From Zeimonas sp032027205 (GTDB taxonomy: Bacteria > Pseudomonadota > Gammaproteobacteria > Burkholderiales > Burkholderiaceae_E), in contig JAVSMN010000001.1 of NCBI GenBank assembly GCA_032027205.1, positions 2,217,254-2,281,253 on the forward strand: a stretch of DNA of 64,000 nt, written 5' to 3'. Shown one piece after another: positions 34,685 through 43,106 of this stretch. The notes under the pieces were generated by a model. It was not told the origin of the DNA and searched no databases. It was given only the letters and a program-made list of their open reading frames with translations. Position 1 is the stretch's first letter, and each line of letters starts with the position of its first letter. The position numbers and the translations under genes are program-made.

Positions 34685-35188
34685 ATGGGCGACGACGCGC
34701 ACGAGTCGAAGGAGCCGAGCGAGGCGCCGCCCGAACTCGACGTGCTGATCGAGATTCCGCGCGGCAGCTTTCTCAAGCGCGGCTGCACCGGCCACGTCGA
34801 CTTCGTCTCGCCGCTGCCGTGCCCGTTCAACTACGGTTCGGTTCCGGCGTACATCGGACTGGAAGGCGACCTGCTCGACGCGCTCGTGCTCGGGCCGCGA
34901 CTGCCGCTCGGTACGCAACTGCGGGTGCGCGCCTGGGGTGCGGTGACGATGACCGATCGCGGCATGCAGGACGACAAGCTGGTGTGCGCGGCGCATCCGC
35001 CGACCGAAGCGCAGCGGCGTGCCGTGCTGCGCTTCTTTCGCTTCTACGCGGTCGCGAAGGGGCTGCTGAATCGGTGGCGCGGGCGAGGCGGACGCAACGC
35101 CTGCGAGGGCTGGATAGAGGTCGAGCGCGCATTGGCCCGCGCGACGCTGCGCGACGAGCGATGGCGCGGGCCTAGCGTCGAGTTCTAG
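34685..35188 (+). CDS. Divergent inorganic pyrophosphatase-like protein
   Basis: Soluble protein related to family I inorganic pyrophosphatases. The 167-residue product keeps VLIEIPRGSFLKR, FNYGSVP, EGDLLDALVLGPRLPLG and TMTDRGMQDDKLVCA, parallel to the usual IEIPxGS, FNYGFIP, DGDPLDVLV and MxDExGxDxK. The first acidic residue of the DGD motif is Glu here and the C-terminal active-site block is altered (RFFRFYAVAKGL), so activity is uncertain. It starts on the base after the small membrane protein stop. This is probably not the main cellular pyrophosphatase. Confidence 0.75.
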   Translation: MGDDAHESKEPSEAPPELDVLIEIPRGSFLKRGCTGHVDFVSPLPCPFNYGSVPAYIGLEGDLLDALVLGPRLPLGTQLRVRAWGAVTMTDRGMQDDKLVCAAHPPTEAQRRAVLRFFRFYAVAKGLLNRWRGRGGRNACEGWIEVERALARATLRDERWRGPSVEF

Positions 35189-35213
35189 GTTGCGTGCGCC
35201 TGGCTTGGCCGCG

Positions 35214-36200
35214 CTAGTGCTCGGTGCCGAGTCGTTCGCGTGCGTGCGGAGCGGCGAGATCGAGGATCGGCCCGAGCGGCACGATCCCGTTCGGGTTGAT
35301 CGTCGGATGGCTGCGGTAGTAGTGCTGCTTGATGTGATCGAAGTTCACCGTCGCCGCGATGCCGGGCCACTGGTACAACTCGCGCACGTACGGCCACAGC
35401 GCGGGGTAGTCGACGATGCGGCGCAGGTTGCACTTGAAGTGGCCGTGATAGACGAAGTCGAAGCGGATCAGCGTCGTGAACAGCCGCCAGTCGCACTCGG
35501 TGATGCGCTCGCCGAGCAGGAAGCGTTGGCGCGAGAGTGTCGCGTCGAGCCCGTCGAGCGCGGCGAACAGCGCGCGCACCTCGCGCTCGTACACCGGCTG
35601 CTCGGTGGCGAAGCCGGCTTTGTATACGCCGTTGTTCACGGTGCCGTAGACGCGTGCGTTCACCTCGTCGATCGCGCCGCGCAGTTCCGTGGGCGAGTAG
35701 TCGCCCGGCTTCGCGCCGACGTCGTCGAAGGCCGAGTTGAGCATGCGCAGGATCTCGGACGACTCGTTGTTCACGATCGTGGCGCGCTCGTCGTCCCATA
35801 GCAGCGGCACCGTGACGCGGCCGCTGTAGCGCGGTTGCGCGCGCAGGTACACCTCATACAGGTAGCGCGCGCCGTGCGGATCGGCGACGACGCCGGGCGC
35901 GGGCTCGAAGGTCCAGCCGCTGCTTCCCATGTACGGATGGACGACCGATACCGCGATCGACTCGTCGAGCCCCTTGAGCGTGCGCAGGATCAGCGTGCGG
36001 TGCGCCCACGGACATGCCAGCGAGACAAACAGCCGATAGCGTCCCGGTCGCGCGTCGAAGCCGCCATCGCCGCTCGGCCCCGGCCTGCCGTCGGCGGTGA
36101 TCCAGTTGCGGAACTGCGCCTCGGTGCGCACGAAATTGCCGCCGGTGGACGCGGTGTCATACCAGCGGTCGACCCATTCGCCGTTCACGAGCAGTCCCAT
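35214..36200 (-). CDS. Glutathionyl-hydroquinone reductase (YqjG-like GST)
   Basis: Xi-class glutathione transferase that reduces glutathionyl-hydroquinones. The 328-residue product has the catalytic cysteine in SLACPWAHRTL (about residue 63), VTVPLLWDDERATIVNNESSEI-type thioredoxin-fold segments, and NNGVYKAGFATEQ plus NPNGIVPLGP near the C-terminus, typical of the family. GGAGG stands 4 bases upstream of the ATG at 36200, preferred over one four codons earlier. Confidence 0.93.
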   Translation of the reverse strand: MGLLVNGEWVDRWYDTASTGGNFVRTEAQFRNWITADGRPGPSGDGGFDARPGRYRLFVSLACPWAHRTLILRTLKGLDESIAVSVVHPYMGSSGWTFEPAPGVVADPHGARYLYEVYLRAQPRYSGRVTVPLLWDDERATIVNNESSEILRMLNSAFDDVGAKPGDYSPTELRGAIDEVNARVYGTVNNGVYKAGFATEQPVYEREVRALFAALDGLDATLSRQRFLLGERITECDWRLFTTLIRFDFVYHGHFKCNLRRIVDYPALWPYVRELYQWPGIAATVNFDHIKQHYYRSHPTINPNGIVPLGPILDLAAPHARERLGTEH

Positions 36201-36324
36201 GCGCACCTCCACGAAGGGGATCGGCTACCGCGGATCGACGTCCCATGAGGCTCTTGAACACAAGCCCCGACTCGCCTGCATGACGCTAGCCGAAAACCAC
36301 CTTTCTTGACACCCCGTCAGCCCG

Positions 36325-36560
36325 AATGAAAGACTGCTTCGCACTCCGACCTGGCAAGAGGCGATTCGAGTGTGGCGGGCGTGAACTGTTCCAGGTGCTC
36401 AACGGTCTTCGCGGCGCTCCTCTGCATCGTCGCTTCCGGATTCACGCTGATCTTCGGCCTGCCGCGACTCGTCGACCTCACGCACGGGGCGCTCTACCTG
36501 TTCGGCGGCTACGTCGGCTACACGATCGCGACCCAGTTCGATCGCCTCTATCTCGACTGA
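36325..36560 (+). pseudogene. Frameshifted 5' fragment of a branched-chain amino acid ABC permease (livH-like)
   Basis: ELFQVLNGL in one frame continues after a shift near 36400 as VFAALLCIVASGFTLIFGL, RLVDLTHGALYLFGGYVGY in another frame. Together they match the first 60 or so residues of LivH-type permeases, which are normally about 290 residues. A stop at 36558 ends it, and the TRAP operon follows. No other liv gene is nearby. This is a decayed leftover at the edge of a compositionally different block. Confidence 0.75.
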
Positions 36561-36621
36561 CGCAGCGGCACTCCGTTGCGCAATCCTGAGGACAGATGGT
36601 CAGACAACGAAGGAGGCAACG

Positions 36622-37635
36622 ATGTTCTCTATATTTTCGCGGTTGATCAGGGCAGCCGTACCCATTGCGGCCATTGCGTTGGCGCTAGGCGCCGTCGGTA
36701 GCGCGTGGGCCGCACCTTCGGTGCTGAAGATCGGATGGACTACTGCCGACAGCAAGTCGGATCCCTATGCCATAACGGCCCACTACTTCGCCGAGGAACT
36801 CGAAAAACTGGCGCCCGGTAAATTCAAGGTCCAGTTCTACGGCGGTCACCAACTCGGGGACGAAATGCAGATGCTGCAGGGTCTGCAACTCGGAACGCTG
36901 GACATGGGCGTGATCACCGGAACGGTGATCGGCAACGTGGTTCCTTCGTATCAGCTCAACGACCTGCCGTTTCTCTACAAGACCAATCAGCAGGCGCACG
37001 ATGTCCTGGACGGCCCGGTCGGTACGATCCTCGCGAAACAACTTGCGACGAAGAACGTCGTCAGTCTCGGCTTCGCCGAGGCAGGGTTCAGGCACACGAT
37101 CAACAACACGCGGCCGATCGTGAAGCCGAGCGACTTCGACGGCATCCGGTTGCGGGTGCAGCCCAGCGACATGTTCCTCGACAGCTTTCGCGCGCTCGGG
37201 GCAAATCCTGTGCCGCTGCCGTGGAGCGACGCATTCACGGCCGTTCAGCAGGGCACGATCGACGGGCTGGAAATTCCGCTGGCGGTCATCTACGCCAACA
37301 AGTTCCCTGAGGTAACGAAATACCTTTCGCTTACCCGTCATTCGTACAACGCGTTGGCGCTGCTGATCTCCGAGCAGAATTTCAAGAAACTCGACAAGGC
37401 GACGCAGGACAACATTCGCCAGGCGGCGAAGAACACGATCACCCGCCAGCGAGAAACGATGGCGAAGAACGATGAAGACATCCTGAACAAGATCAAGGAG
37501 GCGGGCATGAAGGTCAACGAAGTGCCCGACCTCGGAGCCTTTCGCGACCTCGAAGGCGACGTCTACAAGAAATACCGCGCGAAGATCGGCGCGGATGTGC
37601 TCGACGCCGCGTTGAAGGAGGTGCAACAGAAATAA
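36622..37635 (+). CDS. TRAP transporter substrate-binding protein (DctP family), second system
   Basis: Periplasmic receptor for an organic acid. The 337-residue product has a signal peptide (ends near SAWA-AP) and the DctP pattern: YFAEELEKLAPGKFKVQFYGG, QLGTLDMGVITG, the arginine-bearing FDGIRLRVQPSDMFLDSF (probable carboxylate-binding Arg), and QQGTIDGLEIPLAVI. AAGGAGG precedes the ATG. It heads an operon with permease genes and an amidohydrolase. Ligand unknown but a carboxylate is expected from the family. Confidence 0.94.
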   Translation: MFSIFSRLIRAAVPIAAIALALGAVGSAWAAPSVLKIGWTTADSKSDPYAITAHYFAEELEKLAPGKFKVQFYGGHQLGDEMQMLQGLQLGTLDMGVITGTVIGNVVPSYQLNDLPFLYKTNQQAHDVLDGPVGTILAKQLATKNVVSLGFAEAGFRHTINNTRPIVKPSDFDGIRLRVQPSDMFLDSFRALGANPVPLPWSDAFTAVQQGTIDGLEIPLAVIYANKFPEVTKYLSLTRHSYNALALLISEQNFKKLDKATQDNIRQAAKNTITRQRETMAKNDEDILNKIKEAGMKVNEVPDLGAFRDLEGDVYKKYRAKIGADVLDAALKEVQQK

Positions 37636-37674
37636 TCGGGACTATCCGACGAGTGTCCGAACCCGGGTCGAACG

Positions 37675-38184
37675 ATGAGTCCTCGCGAGCTTGACCTCCT
37701 GCAGCGCTCGGAGCAGGTGATCACTCGCGGGGTCGAGTTGCTCACCGTCATCGGAGGCGCAGTCATCGTCGGGAGCCTCATTGTTGGCGTCTTTTTCCGA
37801 TACGTGCTTCGCGATTCGCTTTCGTGGACCGACGAAGTCGCAATGTTCTGCTTCTCGTGGATCGTGTTCCTGGCGGCAGCGCTGCTGGTCCGCGAGAGCG
37901 GGCATGTGCGCGTTGAACTGATCGAGAACTATCTTCCGAACCGCGCTGCGCGCGGACTCCGGATATTCATCGACCTCCTGATCCTGATCACAGGGGTCTA
38001 CCTGGTCTGGACCGGGTGGAACCTCATGATCCTGACCGTCGGCCAGTTGTCTCCAGCCGTTCGATACCCGATCTGGACCCGTAATCTTTCGCTGCCGGTA
38101 TCCGGCCTGTTGATGGCCCTGTTCGCCACATCGAATCTGCTGCGTCGCGAGAAGGCGGCGTCGGGCGCCGGGGTCGACGGATGA
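37675..38184 (+). CDS. TRAP small permease (DctQ family)
   Basis: Four-helix inner-membrane subunit of the second TRAP system. The 169-residue product has the standard DctQ features: YVLRDSLSWTDEVAMFCFSW split across helices 1-2, LLVRESGHVRVELIENYLP, and a last helix ending in the cytoplasm. Normal family length, unlike the fused DctQ at 12.4 kb. Its stop overlaps the DctM start (ATGA). Confidence 0.92.
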   Translation: MSPRELDLLQRSEQVITRGVELLTVIGGAVIVGSLIVGVFFRYVLRDSLSWTDEVAMFCFSWIVFLAAALLVRESGHVRVELIENYLPNRAARGLRIFIDLLILITGVYLVWTGWNLMILTVGQLSPAVRYPIWTRNLSLPVSGLLMALFATSNLLRREKAASGAGVDG

Positions 38185-39461
38185 GCGAACTGGCCCTTTT
38201 CCTCAGTGTTGGCCTGGTCGTGCTGCTGGCGCTCGGTGTACCGATCGCGTTCACGTTGGCGGTTCTCACGATTGGCGGCTTGGTCATTGCGGACGTCAAC
38301 CCGATCATCCTGGCCCAGCGAATTCTCGCCGGTACTGACGTCAACAGTCTGCTTGCAATTCCGGGCTTCATTCTCGCCGGGGATCTGATGGGCGCCGGCG
38401 GCCTGTCGAAGCGCCTCGTGCGCTTCGCCTCCGCGATCTTCGGTCACCTGACCGGGGGCCTGAGCATCGCGACGGTCATCGCCGGGACATTCTTCGGAGC
38501 GATCTCCGGCTCGGCCCCGGCTACGACCGCGGCGGTCGGATCGATCATGATCGACGAGCTCGAAAGAAAGGGCTACCGACGCGATTACGCGGCAGCGCTT
38601 GCCACTTCGGTCGGACCCCTGGGGCAGATGATTCCGCCGTCGATCCCGATGGTGATCTGGGGCGTGCTGGCGGAGCAGTCCATTGCCAAGCTGTTTCTCG
38701 CGGGCGTCATCCCGGGCCTCGTTGCCTCTGCCGGTTTCGTGCTGGTGAGTATTCGGTACGCGCGACTGAACGACATCCGGCCCGATCGCAGAGCGACCGG
38801 GCGGGAACTCCGGTTCGCGATCAAGGACGGCTTCTGGGCGTTGCTGGCGCCGGTGATCATCCTTGGCGGAATTTATGGAGGCGTGTTCACGCCCACCGAA
38901 GCCTCCATGGTCGGCGTCGTATACGGGTTGATCGCCGGCGTATTCATCTATCGCGAGCTGAACTGGCGCCAGCTGTACGGCGTGGTGCTGCGCAGCCTGA
39001 AGATGAGCGGCATGATCGTCTTCATCATCGCGACGGCTTATGGCTACGCCTATCTGATCGCGGACGAGCAGATTCCACAGCAGATCGTCGACGTGATGCT
39101 CTCGACCACGAGCAACCCGCTCGTGATCCTGTTGCTGATCAACCTGTTCCTGCTGCTGCTGGGCGCGGTCATGGACAACGTATCGGCCATGGTCATCCTC
39201 AGCGGCGTGCTGACCGGTATCGGCGAACACATCGGCATGGATCCGATCCAGCTCGGTGCGATGGTCGTGATCAACTTCGCGGTCGGCATGGTCACGCCGC
39301 CGGTCGGGTACTCGATCTTCGTTGCGTCGGCGATCAGCGGCCTGAAGATCGAAGAGATCGGACGCCGGCTGGGGCCCTTCATGGTGGTGTTCATCGGCGT
39401 GATCCTGCTGGTGACCTACGTACCGGCAGTCACTACGTGGTTGCCCGGTCTGATGAGATAG
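38181..39461 (+). CDS. TRAP large permease (DctM family)
   Basis: Twelve-helix permease of the second TRAP system. The 426-residue product contains GVPIAFTLAVLTIGGL, NSLLAIPGFILAGDLMGAGG, SAPATTAAVGSIMI, PLGQMIPPSIPMVIWGVLAEQSI and FAVGMVTPPVGYSIFV, which are diagnostic. It is coupled to DctQ upstream and followed within 12 bases by the amidohydrolase gene. Confidence 0.94.
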   Translation: MSELALFLSVGLVVLLALGVPIAFTLAVLTIGGLVIADVNPIILAQRILAGTDVNSLLAIPGFILAGDLMGAGGLSKRLVRFASAIFGHLTGGLSIATVIAGTFFGAISGSAPATTAAVGSIMIDELERKGYRRDYAAALATSVGPLGQMIPPSIPMVIWGVLAEQSIAKLFLAGVIPGLVASAGFVLVSIRYARLNDIRPDRRATGRELRFAIKDGFWALLAPVIILGGIYGGVFTPTEASMVGVVYGLIAGVFIYRELNWRQLYGVVLRSLKMSGMIVFIIATAYGYAYLIADEQIPQQIVDVMLSTTSNPLVILLLINLFLLLLGAVMDNVSAMVILSGVLTGIGEHIGMDPIQLGAMVVINFAVGMVTPPVGYSIFVASAISGLKIEEIGRRLGPFMVVFIGVILLVTYVPAVTTWLPGLMR

Positions 39462-39472
39462 CGGAGGTGGTC

Positions 39473-40387
39473 TTGATCGCAGATGCTCGCGAGCCGGTCG
39501 TTCCGATGCCCGACATTCCGGGGCCGATGGCCGAGCCTTCCAAACCGCGCAACGCGCTGCCCCCCGGCAGTTGCGACTCGCACGCGCACATCTTCGGACC
39601 GGCCGACCGCTATCGGTACAGCCCGACCCGGGAATACACGCCTCCCGATGCATCGCGCCAGCGTTTCGCGTCGCTGTTGCACCACCTCGGATTCCAGCGT
39701 GCGGTTTTGGTCCAGCCAAGTGTCTACGGCACCGATAACGCACTGCTCGTCGACGCGCTGCGCGACAGCGCAAGCGAAGACCTCGGGATCTCGTGGCGCG
39801 GCGTCGCCGTCGTCGAACGCGGCGTCTCCGACCGGGAACTCGAGACGTTGAATCAGCTCGGCGTGCGCGGTGTCCGACTGAACCTGGTGTTCAAGGGGGC
39901 AGCCCTCGATTTCGACGGCGTCGAGCAGTTGGCGCGTCGTATCGCGCCATTGGGCTGGCATCTGCAGTTTCTCGTCGACATCACTCGCTTCGAGCATTTC
40001 GCCAGCAGGTTGTCGCGCCTGCCGGTGCCCAGCGTCGTGGACCACATGGGACATTTCCCGGCGAAACTGGGTCCGGCGCATCCTGATTTTCGTGAACTGC
40101 TCGCGCTGCTCCGGGAGGGCAACACCTGGGTCAAGCTCAGCGGTCCCAACCGGATCTCTTCGCGCGATCGCGCCCCCTTCGACGACGTCGAGCCGATCGC
40201 ACAAGCGTTGCTCGCGGTCGCCCCGCAGAGGCTGGTGTTCGGCACCGACTGGCCCCACGTCCGGCTGTCAACGCCCATTCCCGACGACGGCGTATTGGTC
40301 GACGAGTTCTTCGATTGGATTGACGGGGACGCTGTGCTTGCGCGGGAGATCCTCGTGGACAATCCGGCGCGTCTTTACGGATTCTGA
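39473..40387 (+). CDS. Amidohydrolase-2 family metal hydrolase (2-pyrone-4,6-dicarboxylate hydrolase-like)
   Basis: TIM-barrel hydrolase probably acting on a lactone or dicarboxylate imported by the adjoining TRAP system. The 304-residue product has CDSHAHIFGP, RGVRLNLVFKG, VDHMGHFPAKLG, and FGTDWPHVRLS, the landmarks of the LigI-type group. GGAGG at 39463-39467 points to the TTG at 39473 as start; the next in-frame ATG is at 39506. Substrate is inferred from family and context, not shown. Confidence 0.85.
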   Translation: MIADAREPVVPMPDIPGPMAEPSKPRNALPPGSCDSHAHIFGPADRYRYSPTREYTPPDASRQRFASLLHHLGFQRAVLVQPSVYGTDNALLVDALRDSASEDLGISWRGVAVVERGVSDRELETLNQLGVRGVRLNLVFKGAALDFDGVEQLARRIAPLGWHLQFLVDITRFEHFASRLSRLPVPSVVDHMGHFPAKLGPAHPDFRELLALLREGNTWVKLSGPNRISSRDRAPFDDVEPIAQALLAVAPQRLVFGTDWPHVRLSTPIPDDGVLVDEFFDWIDGDAVLAREILVDNPARLYGF

Positions 40388-40479
40388 GGGCGCGCGCGGC
40401 TTCGACAGACGCGGTTCGTGCCGCGCAGTCTGGGCCGGAACGCCTGAACAGCGATGCACATCGATTGAAGGAGCAGGCG

Positions 40480-41043
40480 ATGAGCGAGGGAATCGATCTC
40501 GGCTACCGGCCGGACAGTTATTTCCGAGGCAACAGACCGGACCAACCCGGGGCAGTGCAGCAGAGCGATGCCCGCTACGCCGAGGCGCGTCGTGGCAGTG
40601 CGCCGCGGGACGGCACGGTCGCGGACAAGGGGGCCTCGCTCACCGACCTGATGAACAACGGTTACCTGCCCCGGCTGCTCGAAGGCGAGGTGGAGATCGC
40701 CCGCATCCGCCTGCAGGCAAAACCGGCCGACGCCGCCTCCGTCTACGCGCGCGAGGAGCGCGACCTCATTGCTTATCGGGTCGTCGATGAATACGGCGGC
40801 GACACGCTGCAGGGGAAGCAGGAGACGCTCACCGACAAGCCGATGACGCTCGGCGAGTTCACGGCCTTCTTCCTCAGCGCCTGGCCGCTAGTCGATGTGC
40901 TCGAGACGCGAGTCATGGAAGACGAGCACATCAGCCTGAGTCTGTTTCGCGCCGAATCCAGGTTCTACCCCGGCTTCGAAGCACTGTGCCGGCAACACGT
41001 GATCGAGCGTCACCCCGAACTTCGTCATTCCACCCGGAGATGA
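40480..41043 (+). CDS. Conserved hypothetical protein
   Basis: Unrecognised 187-residue soluble protein. It opens with IDLGYRPDSYF, resembling a group of proteobacterial accessory-genome proteins that start IDLSYRPKSYF, and has LEGEVEIARIRLQAKP, IAYRVVDEYGGD and MTLGEFTAFFLSAWPL. No signal or membrane segment. AAGGAG lies eight bases before the ATG at 40480. It follows the amidohydrolase on the same strand by 92 bases. Confidence 0.6.
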   Translation: MSEGIDLGYRPDSYFRGNRPDQPGAVQQSDARYAEARRGSAPRDGTVADKGASLTDLMNNGYLPRLLEGEVEIARIRLQAKPADAASVYAREERDLIAYRVVDEYGGDTLQGKQETLTDKPMTLGEFTAFFLSAWPLVDVLETRVMEDEHISLSLFRAESRFYPGFEALCRQHVIERHPELRHSTRR

Positions 41044-41089
41044 CTGCGGGTTCGTGCGGTGCGCATCTGCTGCCGCGCCCGGACTCCCG

Positions 41090-41374
41090 CTATGTAGTGC
41101 CCTCGTCGGCCTTGTCTTGTGGCCAGGCCAGACGCGCGCACGTCTCGCAGTAGGTGGGGCGCCTGGGCAGGCTCTCTGCCGGTTGTTCGCCCCACGCAGA
41201 CACGGGAATCGCGGTTGGCATGGTGGGTGCGCCGCACAGCGAACGCATGATGTTGGAGCGACGCGAAAGGTGGTAGTCCCAGATCCCGTGGGAACTCTCG
41301 GTGACGGCGAGTTCGTTCCGCTCGGCTTCGGTCGTGGGGATCTGTACCCCCTTCATCGATTCGAACAGGCTCAT
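41090..41374 (-). CDS. Hypothetical small protein with C-terminal CxxC
   Basis: Unrecognised 94-residue reading frame with balanced composition: MSLFESMKGVQIPTTEAERN, ESSHGIWDYHLSRRSNIMRSL in parts, and a tail PTYCETCARLAWP whose CxxC may bind metal. It stands on the opposite strand between two plus-strand genes. No good ribosome site is visible, so it is a moderate call. The next 299 bases to the cytochrome gene hold nothing I recognise. Confidence 0.45.
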   Translation of the reverse strand: MSLFESMKGVQIPTTEAERNELAVTESSHGIWDYHLSRRSNIMRSLCGAPTMPTAIPVSAWGEQPAESLPRRPTYCETCARLAWPQDKADEGTT

Positions 41375-41673
41375 GGTGCGTCCCGTAATTTGAACGACGT
41401 TGCAGATCGCCTCGGCACCACCGCTTGGCTTGGCGTTCCGCCACGCTGCCAAGTGTAGCCTTGCCGCTCGTGTAGTCGAGTACCGCGTCGGAAGCTCGCA
41501 CCGCCCAGACGTCCTCGCAGTGGCCCTGGGGTCGTTGACGCCCCCGCCGTTCTGCCGGCGACTTGCGCGGCGTCAAGAATGGCACGGTCCCGGTCGCCCT
41601 ACGATCGAGGAGTAACGGATACCGCTCCCCGCACGCGAATCTCGCCGGGTGGGTCCACGCCGAAGGAGAAATC

Positions 41674-42678
41674 ATGTCCGCTCGCCTCGTCTTGAGCGCG
41701 CTGCTTGCGGCCGCATCGCTTGTGCACGCCCAGACCGGTCCGTCCGCGACCGCCGACTCGGCCCCGGTGCGGATCGGGCCGGCGCAGGACTACGACGTCG
41801 ACAAGCTGCCTGATGACCATTATGGCCGGCTCGTTCGCTACGGAAAGGAGTTGACCGATCGAACGTTCGCGTACATCGGCCCCGAGGTCGACGATCCGAG
41901 GATGCGCTTCGCCGGGAACAATCTCGCCTGCTCGTCGTGCCACCAGGCTTCGGCGACGAAGCCGTTCGCGATGCCCTGGGTGGGCGCGTATTCGAGCTTT
42001 CCGCAGTATCGCGCTCGGGAGGACGAAGTCAGCACGGTCGAGGAGCGCGTCAACGGGTGCATGGAGCGCAGCATGGCCGGCAAGGTGCTTCCGCTCGACA
42101 GCCGGGAGATGAAGGCCTTCGTCACGTACATGCACTTCCTGTCCCGCGGCGTACCCACGGGCGCGAAGGTCGAAGGGCAGGGCCTTCCGCCGTACAGCCC
42201 GCCGAACCGTCGTGCCGACCCGGCGGCCGGAGAGAAGGTCTACCAGGCGAAGTGCGTCGTGTGCCACGGCGCCGACGGGGCGGGCCAGCGCGCTGTCGCA
42301 GTCGGCAGCGCGGCGGGTTACGCCTTTCCTCCGCTGTGGGGGAAGGACTCGTTCAACAACGGCGCCGGCATGGCTCGGCTGTTGTTCGCGTCGTCCTTCA
42401 TCAAGACGAACATGCCGCTCGGTGCACAGCATGGACAGCCGCAGCTATCCGACGACGAGGCATACGACGTCGCGGCGTTCATGCTCAGCCACGACAGGCC
42501 GGTGAAGGCCAACACCGAGCGTGACTTCCCCGCCCGATGGAACAAACCCGTGGATTCGCCCTTCCCGCCGTACGTCACTGGAGCGCCGGCGGATCAGCAC
42601 AAGTACGGTCCGTTCGGGCCGCTGCAGCAGAAGATGAAGGAGTTGCGTTCCGCGCAAATGAAGGCGAACGCAAAGTAG
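41674..42678 (+). CDS. Dihaem c-type cytochrome, TsdA-like
   Basis: Periplasmic cytochrome c. The 334-residue product has a signal peptide ending near VHA-Q, a first haem site CSSCH at about residues 86-90 and a second CVVCH at about 194-198. RVNGCMERSMAGKVLP between them matches the N-terminal domain of thiosulfate dehydrogenase TsdA and SoxA-like relatives. It could oxidise thiosulfate to tetrathionate or pass electrons to other acceptors. GAAGGAGAA precedes the ATG. Confidence 0.85.
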   Translation: MSARLVLSALLAAASLVHAQTGPSATADSAPVRIGPAQDYDVDKLPDDHYGRLVRYGKELTDRTFAYIGPEVDDPRMRFAGNNLACSSCHQASATKPFAMPWVGAYSSFPQYRAREDEVSTVEERVNGCMERSMAGKVLPLDSREMKAFVTYMHFLSRGVPTGAKVEGQGLPPYSPPNRRADPAAGEKVYQAKCVVCHGADGAGQRAVAVGSAAGYAFPPLWGKDSFNNGAGMARLLFASSFIKTNMPLGAQHGQPQLSDDEAYDVAAFMLSHDRPVKANTERDFPARWNKPVDSPFPPYVTGAPADQHKYGPFGPLQQKMKELRSAQMKANAK

Positions 42679-42793
42679 CGGCGGCTCGCGCGACATTCGT
42701 CTGCGCGTGGGCCCAGAAGATCGTGCCGTTGGCGTGGTCGCCCACCAGCAGCGACCTCATCGTTTCTCCGGGCCCAATCCTGACGGAGAACGC

Positions 42794-43024
42794 GTGCGAT
42801 TTCCTGCTCTCGTAACTGCGGCCCGTTTTCGGTCCAGATGGCTCGACCGTTCGATCGTTCTACTCGTCGTCTGGGTCGTCGTCGCAACTGCGATGCTGGG
42901 GGCGCGAACCTATCGCACCTGGACACTGTTGAACTGGTTCATAACCCACGTTCGCTGTCTATATTGGTCGTTGCTCAGTCTGTGGCTGCTTACACTGCCG
43001 CTTACGCCGCTTCCGGAACCGTGA
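42794..43024 (+). CDS. Possible small membrane protein
   Basis: Unrecognised 76-residue frame starting at a GTG with GGAG five bases ahead. It has two hydrophobic stretches (IVLLVVWVVVATAML and YWSLLSLWLLTLPL). It lies between two cytochrome genes and just ahead of a strong terminator-like hairpin, which supports expression. No family recognised. Confidence 0.4.
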   Translation: MRFPALVTAARFRSRWLDRSIVLLVVWVVVATAMLGARTYRTWTLLNWFITHVRCLYWSLLSLWLLTLPLTPLPEP

Positions 43025-43032
43025 AAACAGAT

Positions 43033-43066
43033 GCGTCCGGGGAGTGCTGCGAACACTCCCGGACGC
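43033..43066 (+). terminator. Rho-independent-type hairpin
   Basis: GCGTCCGGGGAGTG at 43033-43046 pairs with CACTCCCGGACGC at 43054-43066 through a 13-bp stem with one bulged G and a loop CTGCGAA. A pyrimidine-rich CTCTTTTCTC tract follows some 10 bases later. It would end transcription of the TsdA-like unit before the porin-cytochrome gene. Confidence 0.6.
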
Positions 43067-43106
43067 GCGGCTAGTCCTCTTTTCTCGCCGACAAGGGAGA
43101 CATGCC

